Source of the DNA: Notospermus geniculatus
Taxonomy: Eukaryota > Nemertea > Pilidiophora > Heteronemertea > Lineidae
DNA: 64,000 nt
Direction: 5' to 3'
Assembly: GCA_002633025.1 (NCBI GenBank)
Contig: NMRB01000046.1
Coordinates: forward strand, 14,220-78,219
Below are positions 1 through 14,200 of the stretch, piece after piece. Both the position numbers and the translations under genes were made by a program. The notes beneath the pieces were generated by a model, which saw nothing but the letters and a program-made list of their open reading frames with translations, searched no databases and had not been told where the DNA came from. Each line of letters opens with the position of its first letter. The stretch's first letter is position 1.

Positions 1-142
1 GCTGCCGGGACTGTAATACTCCCCGGGGAGTGGAGATATGAAATTGGAATGAACAGGCCTATAGCTGGGGGTAATAATTGTGAAGGGCCTTGACACTTGA
101 CTTAAATGTAAAAGGCACTATAAGCCCACACATTATTATTAT

Positions 143-264
143 TAGGGAGGTTTCGCAAGCGCCCGGTTAGGCCATACGACGACGTTTATCTATTGTTTGG
201 GTATACCCACACAATAGATAAACGTCGTCGTAGGGCCTAACCGGGCGCTTGCGAAACCTCCCTA
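143..264. repeat. 122-bp near-perfect hairpin element
   Basis: Two arms of about 55 bases, starting TAGGGAGGTTTCGCAAGC and ending in its complement, face each other across a short GTATAC-centred loop. The flanks are ATT-rich. It looks like a small foldback MITE. No coding potential is seen. Confidence 0.8.
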
Positions 265-469
265 TTATTATTATGATTTACGCCTGATCGCAACCAGGAC
301 ACATTGCTAAGATCAGAATCCAATACCCTGAGATAAAAACTTTGTTCATCATTCATATCTTTACATTTACGACTATCAGATCTGTCTATGGTAAGCAGTA
401 CTTTTCCCTTCAGGATGAACACTGGTTCTGCATTCTTATAAAAAATGTTCAACACATTTTTTAGATTCT

Positions 470-657
470 TAGTTTGGTTCCCGAACTCACCACTAGGCGC
501 AGAAGAGTTCGGTATCGGCCTCGTTTGACCTTGACCTCACACACGAAAAGCTGTGTGTCTGACGTCACCGAGGATAGAAATTCGTGTGTGAGGTCATGGT
601 CAAACGAGGCCGATACATACCCTTTTAGCCCTAGCGGTGGGTTTGGGAACCAAACTA
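470..657. mobile_element. 188-bp non-autonomous DNA transposon with 9-bp target duplication
   Basis: Imperfect inverted ends begin TAGTTTGGTTCCC and close with GGGAACCAAACTA. The nine bases on each side, 461-469 and 658-666, are identical (TTAGATTCT). The ends match those of the larger element at 49971-51250, so these are two members of one family. A 9-bp duplication fits Mutator-like or Merlin-like transposases (family knowledge). The element itself encodes nothing, so the superfamily is an inference. Confidence 0.85.
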
Positions 658-666
658 TTAGATTCT

Positions 667-2225
667 GAGTTGACTGCCGAGTGCCAAAATGGCATTACTG
701 GCTCTAGAAAATATTGGAGGAATATTAATGAACTTGTAGAGCAGGAGCGCTCGGCAGAAAATCTGTGCTGTCAAAGAGAGTCACCTCTCTGTCACACAAA
801 GAAGGGGGCAAAGGGATCAAACCCAGTACCTCAGCGGTGACACCTGGTTGGACACCTTCAAACTACACTTTCCTATTGAAAGTGTTACGAGTTTTGGTGG
901 CAATGGCAAAAAACAGCTTTTCACAAAATACCCCACCTTGATGGGTCCGTCACCCCTTTGTACATAGTTCATCACATTTCTCATCCGAATGTAGACCTTG
1001 GCCTTTTCATTCCAACTCTCGCCTTTGGCTTAGTTATTTGTATTCAATGCAACAGGGGTCTCATCCCCATCAACTCAACTCACACACCCGTAGGTAGGAC
1101 CAGACCCCGTCAACCCCTGGATGGAGCCATAAAACAGCTTTTCACAAAATAAGGCTTTGAGGATAAAGGGGCAGTTTTTACTGAACAGCCAACAGCTAGA
1201 AATCGTCATCCCAAGTCCCACGGCAGGTGGGAGCATTCCGGGTGCTCGCTTCCCCCTTTGCCCAACAAATCTGTAAATTTAACCATGAAATTCTGAAATC
1301 ATTGCAATTCACCGCAGATTTCAATGTTTCTAAGCCCCCTCTTTACCTAAATCCTTTATCCACCCCTGCACAGTGACTAAGACTGGATCCCACTGCGGAG
1401 GAAGCACAGTAACCCCCCCCCCCCAAAAAAAGTACAGACCAGAAGTTGACAAGTGTAATCAGCTATCATAATAATCATCACTATAGGGATATATATTATT
1501 TTAATATACATGTAGTTCAGTTACCGGTATTAATTATGATGGCCCATTGTACCTGTCCCTAAAAATGAACATCTTATATACCGTAAATGGATTTTGATCA
1601 GGAGTGGTCAAAGTAAACAGAAACATAATGAGAACATCGAAATTTTGAAAACATCGAATCACCCTCTCTATCTCTCACACGAAGAATGGGACTGACTGAA
1701 GATTGAACCGAGAACGTCAGCAGTGATAGGTGCTGAGATTTTCACTGCACCACACTGACCCCCCCCCAACGTTAACTGTTCATTAAAGATAATATATCAC
1801 GACTTCATTGTTTACATTCAATGTTTGTAAACATGGATGTTTACATTATGTTATTTTGGACTTTTGGGACATGCCAACCCACCAAAATGAATACTTTTGG
1901 AATCAACAGAATTTCTAGAGGGGCATGCTATCAACAATTTACTCATAAGACAAAGAAAGCCTGGACATAAACAAACAAAATGTAAATAAACAATGAATTT
2001 TGTGGACCGCGAAAATACCCGTGATACATTATCTTTAACAGTTAGTCAATATGATCTGATATTTTGAGACTTTCAAGGTGGCAAGAACCTTTACAGACGA
2101 GGGGACTTTCTGCTTAAACCCTTCTGTGGGGTCAAACATTCTTCAAAATCCTACAGAACCAGTTTTCACCCTGAGGAAAGAAGACAATTTAACAGAGATC
2201 CTAATTTAAAACTTCCATGATTGCA
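667..2225. other. Spacer downstream of CDC27, no gene seen
   Basis: No exon-like sequence with conserved coding was found. It holds a dispersed repeat (about 1206-1372) related to pieces at 2391-2527 and 58434-58603, a poly-C/poly-A run near 1411-1430, and tRNA-like box relics near 805 and 1700. Bases 1780-2045 contain an imperfect inverted repeat around the words GTTAACTGTTCATTAAAGATAATATA and its partner near 2030 (a foldback relic). The 3' UTR of CDC27 should extend into the right-hand part. Confidence 0.5.
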
Positions 2226-5200
2226 TTATAGACTTTCATCACTTTCGAGCGCTTGCAGCTGTACATCGTCGAGGTCCATCACTGACGCGTCGTGACTTGA
2301 CTCGCCACCGAGTGGCGTCCCTGGTTCACGGGCTTCTAGCACTGAAAAGATGAAAATCACACAGTTGCAATATGAACAGAAGGCAGGGGCGGATGCTGGA
2401 TTTGGGAAAAGAGGGGGCGCCCTGTGCTTGGAACATTGAAATCTGCGCCCAATTCCAGAATTTCACGGTCAATTTTACAGATTCGGTGGCCAAAAGGGGA
2501 GGTGCCACCCTGTGGATCCGTGCCTGGACAGACTGACTCAAGAGCTGAACTGGTGGTGGAAAGAATTTGAAGAAACATTCTTCAGATGGTTGATAGGAAC
2601 AACCTTTCTTCAAATATTTTTCAATCGGAACCATAGGATGTGAGAAAACTTTGACAGGAGATGCCGTCTGCTGGACTCCGGGGGCAGATGAGTATGGAAT
2701 CTTACCAGGCTCAATAAGATGAGGAGCAGTCTCATCCTCGTCTGTAGCATATCGCTTATCGATTGCTTCTTTGATCTGATTGTTGGCACCTTTGGGGTCG
2801 AGGTCCATGGCCCATGAGAAATTCATCATGGCTAAGTCCATATTGCCCAACTTTTTATGCACCTGTAAGACACATGACATACATGTATTACTGTAAACCG
2901 TGAAATTTTCGCGATTTTCATGCTCGAGGGTCAAAACGCAAACATAAATCGTGCGAAAATCATTGGTTCTTGAGGTTTTATGAAGCTGAAGGGTTCCAAT
3001 CGCGAAAAATTATTCTTCGCAAATTCGTAGACTCCAAAAATCGCGAACATTTAGCGCCGCGAAAATTTCCAGTTTACAGTATTTGGTGAAAGTTGAAAGG
3101 TTTGGGGCTCAAGTTCTATCAACCAAGAGGGTAACTCACTGTTGAGTTTCCACAGACCTCTGGTTTCCTCCTACATTTATACACTGGCTCAGACTCAATG
3201 ATAGCATAGTGTTATCATGTCCACTTAGCAAGCAGCAGGTCCCGGGTTCAAATCCAGCCTGGGCCATATGGGATTAATCATACCAGACTCTTCAGTCAGT
3301 CACATGGGGCAGTAAGCCGTGATGCCTTGTACATCGTACCCTTGCAAGGGCAAGTAAAAGACCCCATCCAAGTGAGGAACATGAGTAACTTGAGATGGCC
3401 TCTTCTGTACTTACCAGGGCCAATAATGCTCTGGCTTCGGCCCTGATGGAAAAATCTAATACATTTGCACAAATACAAAGAGATGTGTTGCCACGACCTC
3501 CAACCACCCACATACCTTTCCTATGAGAAAATAAAAAGAGATGTGTTGCCACGACCTCCAACCACCCACATACCTTTCCTATGAGAAAATAAAAAGAGAT
3601 GTGTTGCCACGACCTCCAACCACCCACATACCTTTCCTATGAGAAAATAAAAAGAGATGTGTTGCCACGACCTCCAACCACCCACATACCTTTCCTATGA
3701 GAAAATAAAAAGAGATGTGTTGCCACGACCTCCAACCACCCACATACCTTTCCTATGAGAAAATAAAAAGAGATGTGTTGCCACGACCTCCAACCACCCA
3801 CATACCTTTCCTATGAGAAAATAAAAAGAGATGTGTTGCCACGACCTCCAACCACCCACATACCTTTCCTATGAGAAAATAAAAAGAGATGTGTTGCCAC
3901 GACCTCCAACCACCCACATACCTTTCCTATGAGAAAATAAAAAGAGATGTGTTGCCACGACCTCCAACCACCCACATACCTTTCCTATGAGAAAATAAAA
4001 AGAGATGTGTTGCCACGACCTCCAACCACCCACATACCTTTCCTATGAGAAAATAAAAAGAGATGTGTTGCCACGACCTCCAACCACCCACATACCTTTC
4101 CTATGAGAAAATAAAAAGAGATGTGTTGCCACGACCTCCAACCACCCACATACCTTTCCTATGAGAAAATAAAAAGAGATGTGTTGCCACGACCTCCAAC
4201 CACCCACATACCTTTCCTATGAGAAAATAAAAAGAGATGTGTTGCCACGACCTCCAACCACCCACATACCTTTCCTATGAGAAAATAAAAAGAGATGTGT
4301 TGCCACGACCTCCAACCACCCACATACCTTTCCTATGAGAAAATAAAAAGAGATGTGTTGCCACGACCTCCAACCACCCACATACCTTTCCTATGAGAAA
4401 ATAAAAAGAGATGTGTTGCCACGACCTCCAACCACCCACATACCTTTCCTATGAGAAAATAAAAAGAGATGTGTTGCCACGACCTCCAACCACCCACATA
4501 CCTTTCCTATGAGAAAATAAAAAGAGATGTGTTGCCACGACCTCCAACCACCCACATACCTTTCCTATGAGAAAATAAAAAGAGATGTGTTGCCACGACC
4601 TCCAACCACCCACATACCTTTCCTATGAGAAAATAAAAAGAGATGTGTTGCCACGACCTCCAACCACCCACATACCTTTCCTATGAGAAAATAAAAAGAG
4701 ATGTGTTGCCACGACCTCCAACCACCCACATACCTTTCCTATGAGAAAATAAAAAGAGATGTGTTGCCACGACCTCCAACCACCCACATACCTTTCCTAT
4801 GAGAAAATAAAAAGAGATGTGTTGCCACGACCTCCAACCACCCACATACCTTTCCTATGAGAAAATAAAAAGAGATGTGTTGCCACGACCTCCAACCACC
4901 CACATACCTTTCCTATGAGAAAATAAAAAGAGATGTGTTGCCACGACCTCCAACCACCCACATACCTTTCCTATGAGAAAATAAAAAGAGATGTGTTGCC
5001 ACGACCTCCAACCACCCACATACCTTTCCTATGAGAAAATAAAAAGAGATGTGTTGCCACGACCTCCAACCACCCACATACCTTTCCTATGAGAAAATAA
5101 AAAGAGATGTGTTGCCNAAACCCTGATGATGAACACTACACTACACGGTGGCACAATACCACACACATCAAAGGTTCAGAACATATGAGAGGCGGTCTAG

Positions 5201-8200
5201 GAAAACCTGACGGATGTCACATTTGAGGAAATTGTTAAAGGCCTTGGTGAACAGCTGAAATGTACATCGTTGTTCTTTGTAATGGGTAAACAGTAGCAGA
5301 TAAATGCACAGGCATCTGACAGCCCTTGTTGATCATTCAGCTACATCAGACAGGTTTTGAATTCCAAGTCCGCCTCACATATGTGTGGTGGTCTAGGAAA
5401 ACCCAGCGGCTGTCACTGAATGATCAACAAGGGCTGTCAGATTGCCTGCACATTGATCTGCTACTATTTACCTTTTACGGAGAACATTTCAGCTATTGAA
5501 ATGCACGGGTTCACCACGGCCATTAACACTTTCCTCAAACGCAACATCTGACAGGTTTTCCTAGACCGCCTCACATATTGTGCAACATCATTCTGAGTAC
5601 AGGAAGAGCAGGTAAAAATTCTATTCACTCACCACACCAATATGAACTAGTAGCACCGAACTTTGTGGGTTGATCTGGAGCGCTTTCCGACAATGCATCT
5701 CAGCGAGAGCGAAGTTTTCCTGTTTGTAATAAATCATGCCCAAACCATACCTGAAATCAGAGATATCCAACGTCAGAACTCCTGTCCATCCAGTGTTTCC
5801 GCCAGAGGGGGGGGGGGGAGAGGGGGGATGATCCCCTCCTCAAAAATTTCAAGGAGGGGATATCCCCCCTCAAGTTTGCAGACTAACCTTTCTCAAATAT
5901 CACTATTTTCACTTCAGTAGTGTTTTTCTTTAATTTGTTACATTTCAAATGCAATTTTCATGCAGAAGGAAGACTAATTTTGCATTTTGGAGTGTAAAAA
6001 ATGACTCTGGAGGCCAATTTTAACCAAAAAAACCAAAAAAAAATGTTTTGCGAAAAAAAATTTTTTTGAAAAAAACAAAAAAAAAATTTTTTCTCCCCCT
6101 CCTTGACAATCCTGGCGGAAACCCTGTCAGCGTGCTTTAATCCTCAAAGGGAGCTACAACCAGTATTGTTTCTTCCAGACAAAACAAGATGCATGGACTT
6201 ACCAAGCATTATACCTTCGCGGATCAACCCGTATAGCATTTCTGAAGCAGGATAACGCCTTGTCTAACTCCTCCGTCAAAAGGTACTCATGACCAAGGAG
6301 CGTGTACGCATAGGAAAATGTGGGGTCAACCTAAAAAGAGACCAGGATTAACGTCATCTTCGAGATATGAAGAGAAGAACCACAACTCATCATCTTCTTA
6401 ATCGATATCAGCATCAGACTTGAACCCAAGACCTCTTGTAAAGTAGTTACTGCGTTAACCACTAGGCCATTAGAACTACAGTTCATTCACCCGATATCTC
6501 CACAACGGCTGGGTCAAATTCAACATACCATACATCAATTAACTTGTCTTTCTTGCCGGTATCTTTCTGCTATCTTCATTTTTCACGTAAAGGCCTGCAT
6601 AACGGATCCCTTTCTCAAAACCCATTTCATTTCGCTGTGCTGTTCAGTGCAGTTTACACGTGCGCGATGCATTGTGTCATTTCAAAATGGCCACCATTTC
6701 GGCCGTAAAAACGAACTGTGATTTGTGAAAGAAATTTTTTCTGTCACGTTTTTTGGGAAAATGACAGTGATGATGGCTGTACCGCCAAGAAAGACAAGTC
6801 GATTGACATATGTTTCATCAAAATCGGCCCAGGCGTTGCGGAGCTATTGTTGATAAACCTCGCGCCAATCGGAAGTGGAATGAAGAGTAGGAAGCCAGAC
6901 CCACCTGAATGGCCCGTTGGAAGAACTTTATAGCAGTATCATGCTCTTTCTGTAAACTAAAACAGTTCCCCGTGGAACACCACGCCTCGGGTGCGTCCTT
7001 CTCAAAATCTGTCAGCTCTTGAGCGAGAGTTGAGAGTTGGACTTCACGTTCGAGCTGCCAGAGTGTCGTACTGTAGATCTCCATCCCTTCAAGATGATGA
7101 GGCTCTCGTTGTCGAACTTCAGAGAAAATCTTCTCTGCCTGAAAACAGACACAACTTGAATAAGGAAAACAAAGCACAATTTATAGCGTCTGCTTTAAAA
7201 TGAAATGGTCCATGCACCATGTGCTCACCTGGGTGAACGTACCAGAAAAAGAAATGACAAATGTTAAATCGAAATGTTCCAGGGTCATGTATCCTCGTTA
7301 GATGCACCTGATAAAAATTTGGAGACAATCCAGTTACAGTTCAGGACTTACTGGACTTTGAGCTTTGGTTTTGGCCACCTGTTGGCCAAGCCAAGAATCG
7401 AATCGGACCGAAACTTGGTGTCATAGGTCATCTGACCTAGGGGTATATATGTACCAAGTTTCAGATCAATAGCCCCAGCGGTTACGAAACGTGCCCTGCT
7501 AACGGACGACGACGACGGACGGAGACCCACGACAAGAGCTCACCCCAGGTGAGCTAATGACCCAATACACAACCCGCCATGAGCTGTCAGGGTGGCGCAG
7601 TGGAAAACGTAAGTACCTGTCACCACTGAGGTTCCAAGTTCAATCCCCAGTCATACCACTGTGCATGTGATAGAGAGGGTAACTCTCTTGGACCATGGTT
7701 AGTACACCTGGGCCCTATTTTTTTTCAAGTACTTTTCAAGGATGATTTGGAGATTTTTCAAGGACTTTATTCTTGTAAAGCAAGGGAGAAATACACAAAT
7801 TTTCGTATCAAAATAGAATATCTCTAGCGGAAAACAGGCCACAAGAAAACGAAACCTCAAACGTGCATGTCAAAGGTGCATGTCTTTTTATTTTTCAAGG
7901 ACTTTTCCAGGAATTTTTACAGCTATTCCATTTTTTAAGTACTTTTCCATAGCTTTTCAAGGTCACTTTTTTTTCAAGTACTTTTCAAGGTTTTCAAGGA
8001 CCTGTACGAACCCTGTTGGACAGCCCAGGTTTCCTCCGGGCACTCTGGTTTCCTCCTGCTTTTCATTAAACTTGCCTAATGACAGTGTATAGACAAATCC
8101 CAAATTGACGAAAACGAGAAAGATCTGCGCACTTCAGCCGAAATGGCAAACAGAACCTCGGTCTGAAACCATCTGACACTGAATGACGTGACGCAGAAAA

Positions 8201-11200
8201 CCCCACGACCATGTGACGACAGTGAGTTCGACGACGTTGCGTCAGAGTCGACCATTGCTGAATCATGGATTGCGTCACGTCAGCTGGTTTCAGGTCGAGG
8301 TTCTGTTTGCCATTTCGGCGGAAGTGCGCAGATCTGGGAATTTGGGATTTGTCTATTGTTGCTCAAAACCTGATTCAATATTTACCACACCGCAGCAGAC
8401 AACACATTCACCCTAGAGTTACCTCTCACCTTTTTATACTCAGCAATTTCAAAATACGCCCGTCCTATCTGACAGAGGACCCAACCCGTGTTCAGATGCT
8501 GCGGTGGTAACTCTGAGAATTGTTGTATGGCTTTCTTGCAGTCGTACTGGCTCAGATGGAGATACGCTTTACCGATGTCACGTAGCAGGGTCATCAGGCC
8601 GACTGGAAAGACGAAGAGAGGGTCAAGGGTCAAGATGTCAACATTATCAGACATCTGTGTCAAGAGTGGTTCGAAACCGCAGCTAAAATCAGCAGTGATC
8701 GTGATGAGGAGCCATGGTGGTGTAGTGGTTCTTGTCTCTTGACTAGCAGTCAGAGAGTCTCGGGTTCAAATCCCACTGTGGCGTGAGACTTTGGGCAAGT
8801 CTCTTTACTAGCCTCTCTCCACCAAGATGTAACTGGGTACCGGTCAGAAATGCCCAGACTACGGTATAGCGCTGAATGAGCAGCTCATCTGAGTTCTACT
8901 GAAAGGTTTCAGGATAGACTGGGGTTAAAGTGTAAAGTCACACGACACCTCTACCGTTGTGGATATCAGACTATAAACCCAAACTTTACTTTTTAACTGT
9001 TTTATGCAGATTCTTTTGGCTCCCATTGGCATGATTTCACCGAAGTGCACTCACCCACATTTGTGCACATTACCGGAGCAACAAAGTCCGAAACTTACCC
9101 ACAGACTGTTTCTGCATCTGTACAACCTGCATGACCTGAGCCTGAGCACTGCTGATGGTCGATGGTTTGGTTTCCGGTGTCATCTCTGACTTGTTAATCT
9201 CGTTCAACTCTTGTTGAGATTTACTTGTTTTCGTTTTCGACTTTTTCGTTGGCACACGCGGACTCGGGAATCGGCCTTTCGTATTTTGACTTTGGTTTTT
9301 ATTATTTTCCTGAAAAGGATGACATAAAAAAACACTGCAGACTCGTGCAAATCAGTGTCACCAAGACAACAAAGCACAAAAATTTTCCAAAATTTTAAAG
9401 AAACAACCCACCTACTGCACTGAAAACTGGCAATGCGTCATCATTCGAACTAAACCCAAATGCTAGACTGGTTCCCGTCTTTGCCGCTGCACTCCCGCTG
9501 GCGCTCACGTTCCGCTATACAAAGACAGGCACGGGGCAGCCACTTTGACAGGAATTCCCGTCCACGCCACTGCGCACCCTCCCTGCGCATCGCTACTGCG
9601 CAGCTTTCTGCGCAATGTTTGTAACTAAAATTAGATCAGATCCACGTGTTCCTACTGAGAGCTGTGCTATTTGACAGATCGTGGCTATGAGATGCATACC
9701 GATAACACTGAGCAGCATGCATCTGTGCATAGGAGTCGGCCTACTATCAGGAGATGGCCAACGAACAGGGTTTTGCGAGAGGATAAGTCCCCTCGTCCAC
9801 AAGGCCTGCTCAACACCTAGAAAGTACTCGGAATTTGTGCCTGGTGTGTGTGCAAATCAATAGAGCCATGAAAATTCTCCGAAATACGATGTAATCCACT
9901 TCTGAGGCTCTCAAACTGCTTCGGCTTCCACAAAATTTTCACTTACCACGAAATACCACAGCGCCATCTTGGATAACGGAAAGGGTTTTCCCCGAACAAA
10001 TATAGCTCGTGACGTCATAACACTGGTACCCCGTGCCTGTCTTTGAATAGCGGAGCGGCAAAGACGGGAACCAGTCTACCCAAATGCAGCAAAGTACATT
10101 GTAATTGCCACAAATATCAATGATATTTTAAAATGATACTACTACAATTTCCCTCACCTTCACAGAGTTTGAACTTCCATATAACCGTGAACTTCTCCGC
10201 ACCACAGGAACATTGCTCTGTATCGTTGCTTGTGGACTAGGCGTAGGGATATCTCTCGTGTTCGTGTTCCCAGACTGGCTAAACACTGGTGGTTTGGTCG
10301 TGGCAGTGGTCTGTTGACTACGGCGTGTCATTGGCTGAAAGGTCAACGGAGGACAGAATCTGGGGTCAAACACCTGAACAACAATCCATGAAGTTCCAAG
10401 TTCTGGCTCAGAATAACAACAGACGTTCTTCACGTGACGTCACATTTCCATGAGGACACAATGCCGCCATATAGAGGCTATGCACGTGACGTCATCAGCG
10501 AGGTGACGCCATGTTGGATGGAACGTTGTGACATGCTGACGCAGTGCATCTGACCACGTGCTTCGTCCATTTTCCATCCAACACGTGGCGTCATACCCAT
10601 TAATGACGTCATCTGATGACGTCAGTGCATAGCCTCTATTGGCCGTCAAACTGTCAAGTGACATCACGACATGAACACAGCGTCAACACACAGATCGTGA
10701 CTTCAAAATGTCATGACGTGACAGTTTTGACGTCGTCACCAGCCAACATGGCCAATTCTTTGCAGTCACGTGACCATTGTGATGTCAGTAAAGAACCTGT
10801 ATTATTTGGCAAAGCATATCTCAGAAAAGATTCCCCTAAATTTGTTTCCTCACCTTTTTAACTGGTGCCTTTGATTCAATCTGCTGTGTGTCAATAATTC
10901 CCATCGTTGTCATTGGTGACGGTGTAAACAGTGTCTGTGAGACGTGATAGGTGTCAGGGCTTGGAGTGTCGAGGGGTAAGATACCAAAACTGGAAAACAG
11001 GCAGGATATCCTTAAATATTTGTTGTAGTGTCTGGTTTAGAGCCCCCCCCCCCCAAAGCTAACAACCCTATCCTCAACCTGTCTGAGATTTCCTAGACAA
11101 ACAACAGTACAGGGAACCTTGCTTAGCAGACACCTCTACAGAGGATACCCCTCTTCTGCGGACACCGATATTCAGTCACAAATTGGTCCTTTCTATTCAT

Positions 11201-14200
11201 TTTGGCCTTCGATTCATACCTTGGCGTCAGAGGACTAAGAGCTGCAGGCCCGCCGAGTAAACTCCGGCCCGCTTTTGGCATGAGACGTTTTCTCCGCGTG
11301 GTCGGAGCCAGGGGAGGATTTTGCAGATTAAACACACTCTGTGGATCAGGTGACAGGAAGTTCCCCGTTGAATCAAGGGGCGTGTTCTCCGGGGACTGAA
11401 TGCACGGCACTTGGGTTTGTTGGATTATATTCTGAACTGGGGTGCTCTCCTGAAAGATGATGCTACTGTATTAGACCAGAGTAGGAGAAACTAAACCGAG
11501 GACTTGTATACACGCTTCCTATAAAACAACCGGAAGTGACGTAAAGGGAGGAGGACATGGAGGAGGCTGCCATGACAACCATGCAAACATGGAAAATCAC
11601 TTCACACGGCTCACTGATTTGGATGCAGTTTCTTGGTAGGCCTAGTTCCTTAGATCAATGTTCACATTATGGTTGTCAACAGGGAGTGACATGTAATTCA
11701 ATGACACACTAATTGAGTGTGTTGTTTCATTTCTTTGATGGATATAGAACGGAATTCGTCGACGTCATGCCATCGTCATTGGTCTCGTTTGGCATGCATT
11801 GCATAAGCACTGCAGTGCCAGTGCATCAGTGCACATGTAACCACGAGGTTACTTATTAGGCTAACTCGGCTGAGGTTGCCGGTAGGCTAGCGCGTGCTAG
11901 GCCTAATGAATGAAGGCCGGGGCGAATTGTTGGCATGAAATGTGCAGGCTAGGCCTAATATGTAGGTCTACTAGGCCTACACTGCTAGGCCTACCGGCGG
12001 TAGGTCGTGTATGAAGGCCTAGGCCTACTTTGATGATCATGATCAGCAGCAGCAAATCCTCCATCTACATCACTTCCTGTTGATTCGAAATCTATTAAAA
12101 GGGGGCAGCACAATTATAGGAAGCGTGTATAGAGGTTCTTCACATGACGTCACAGCTCCGAATATCCACCATATTGGCCATCAAATGACGCAACGTCACA
12201 GCATCAACACAGCGTTTTTGACGTGGTTTGTACGTTTCGGCATTCATCGGACCTCTTCTACACTGTTCTACAGCAAGCCGTATGGACGAATCGCTTTGGT
12301 TTCAACACGGTTTTCACACCAGACCAACTACTTATGCTCAGAAACTGTGAGAGGTAAAGTGATTTGTTGAGTTGTATGCTCCCAGTGCAGTGGTCTGTAC
12401 GGGCCGCTGAATGTTCGAACCGAGAACAAGATGGCAGCCTCCAGGCTTCATTTTGACGGCCAGTATGGCGGCCGTGTGACGTCAGTGAAGAACCTCTATA
12501 CCTCTCACCAGAGGATGTCTGGAAGTTCACCTGATCCATCCCATCAGATCAGTTCACAGAGTAGAAACGGTGACTCGACAGGAATCTAACTCATGGTCCC
12601 TTTGTCATGAGCCTGATTTTCAACTCCTGTGCCACTGGGTGAAAGTCTGGGCCTCATGTTCGGAGGACAATTCTTACCTGAGTTTCAACTGGCGAGAGTA
12701 TTGTGTCAGAGGCGTTTGAAGTCTGAATGATCGGACATGGCGCCTGCGATAAAGTGAAAGTCTCATTGTTCTGGAAAACTTTCATTGGATCAGGCTTCTC
12801 ACCTAATAGGGAAGAAAAAAACACGCATGAGGGGGGCATTCACAAGAATGCAGGAGGGCACGATCACAAAAAACACACATTAGGGCACATTCAGAAAGAG
12901 CAGAAGATAAGACTTACCTATTTGGCACAGTGATTCAAAAGCTGACCACAGAAATGGATTCAGCTTCAAGGTACGTTTGTAATTATCCGATGCTTTAGCA
13001 AAGCGTTCCGTCCGTCGGTAGACGTTACCCAATAACGTGAGAGTATACGGCGCCATATCGCCGAATTCATTGATGATGTCCTCCTCCGACTTTCCTTTTG
13101 ATAATATATTACCACAAATGGCCGATTCTGCTTCTTGGAATCTGAAAAGAGAGAGTGGTGACTAAGTCATCCTTTTATCAGGTAGGATTCCTGCAACGGG
13201 GAGTGAGGAGTAATGAGGAAGGTTTGAAACAACCTTTCAAGGCCTCAGCAAGACAGACATGACAGAGCTTGCCTTTGCAAAGACAGAATTTCATCTTGAT
13301 CAGCCATTAGACGTGTGTACTGAAGCCAGGCCTGTATCAAGCAATGGCACCTCTGACAACACGCATAACAGATTGTCACCATCAATAGATGTAGCATACT
13401 GTAAACCGTGAAATTTTTGCGCGCGTTTTATTTTCGCGTTCAAGGGTCAAAACGCGAACATAAATCGCGCGAAAATTACTCTTATTATTATTCTTTTGAA
13501 GCTAAAGGGTTCCAATCGCGAATATTTATTCGTCGCGAATTCGTAGATCACCAAAATCGCGAACATTTAGCGTCGCGAAAATATCACAGTTTACAGTAAT
13601 CTGAAATGACCTTATTGACACTGAGAACTACAGATTGTTCACATTACATACTTCTCAATATCCATACAGCAGCGAGCCATGAGGTATTTGCATTGCGGCG
13701 TTGTGCATCCCTTGCTCTCCAGTAAAGAGTAAGTTCTCATCGGTTTTCCAGATCGGTAATAACACGTCGCTAACATAAACAAGGCTTCATCACTTCCAAC
13801 TGAAAAGAAACAAAGATTTCAAGTGGAAATGTAATGTCTGGTCAACAAACCTTATGACTATAATAGACGACTTCTGTTCTAGTTCAATAGATTTCTGGTT
13901 AAAGGAGTTCGACGTCCAAGTTGTAAACAAACCAGTTTGTTTACAAACAGTGGTCGGCAAACTAGTTTTATTCCTTCGTGAAGGTGGCAGCACCAGTAGC
14001 GCCCCGTGATCGTTAGACTGGTGCCCGGTCCAATGCAACTCACTCACGATATTCACGTCAGTACATATAACCGACAATAGGTGGCAGCACCGCAGGCGTC
14101 GCGTGGATAGAGAACCAGTGAGTGAGTGTTTACAACTTGGACGTCCAGCTCCTTTAAAGCAGGTGGTGCTGACAAAAAAGTAAATCTTGAATTCTCAAAC

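Noticed and set aside
3292-3627. 111-codon minus-strand open frame
   Set aside because: It is made of minisatellite units and SINE sequence. Only the YFLIGK piece is related to CDC27.
3493-5116. Regular repeat array that could be taken for CRISPR
   Set aside because: Units are contiguous with no variable spacers, in an animal intron; it is a minisatellite.
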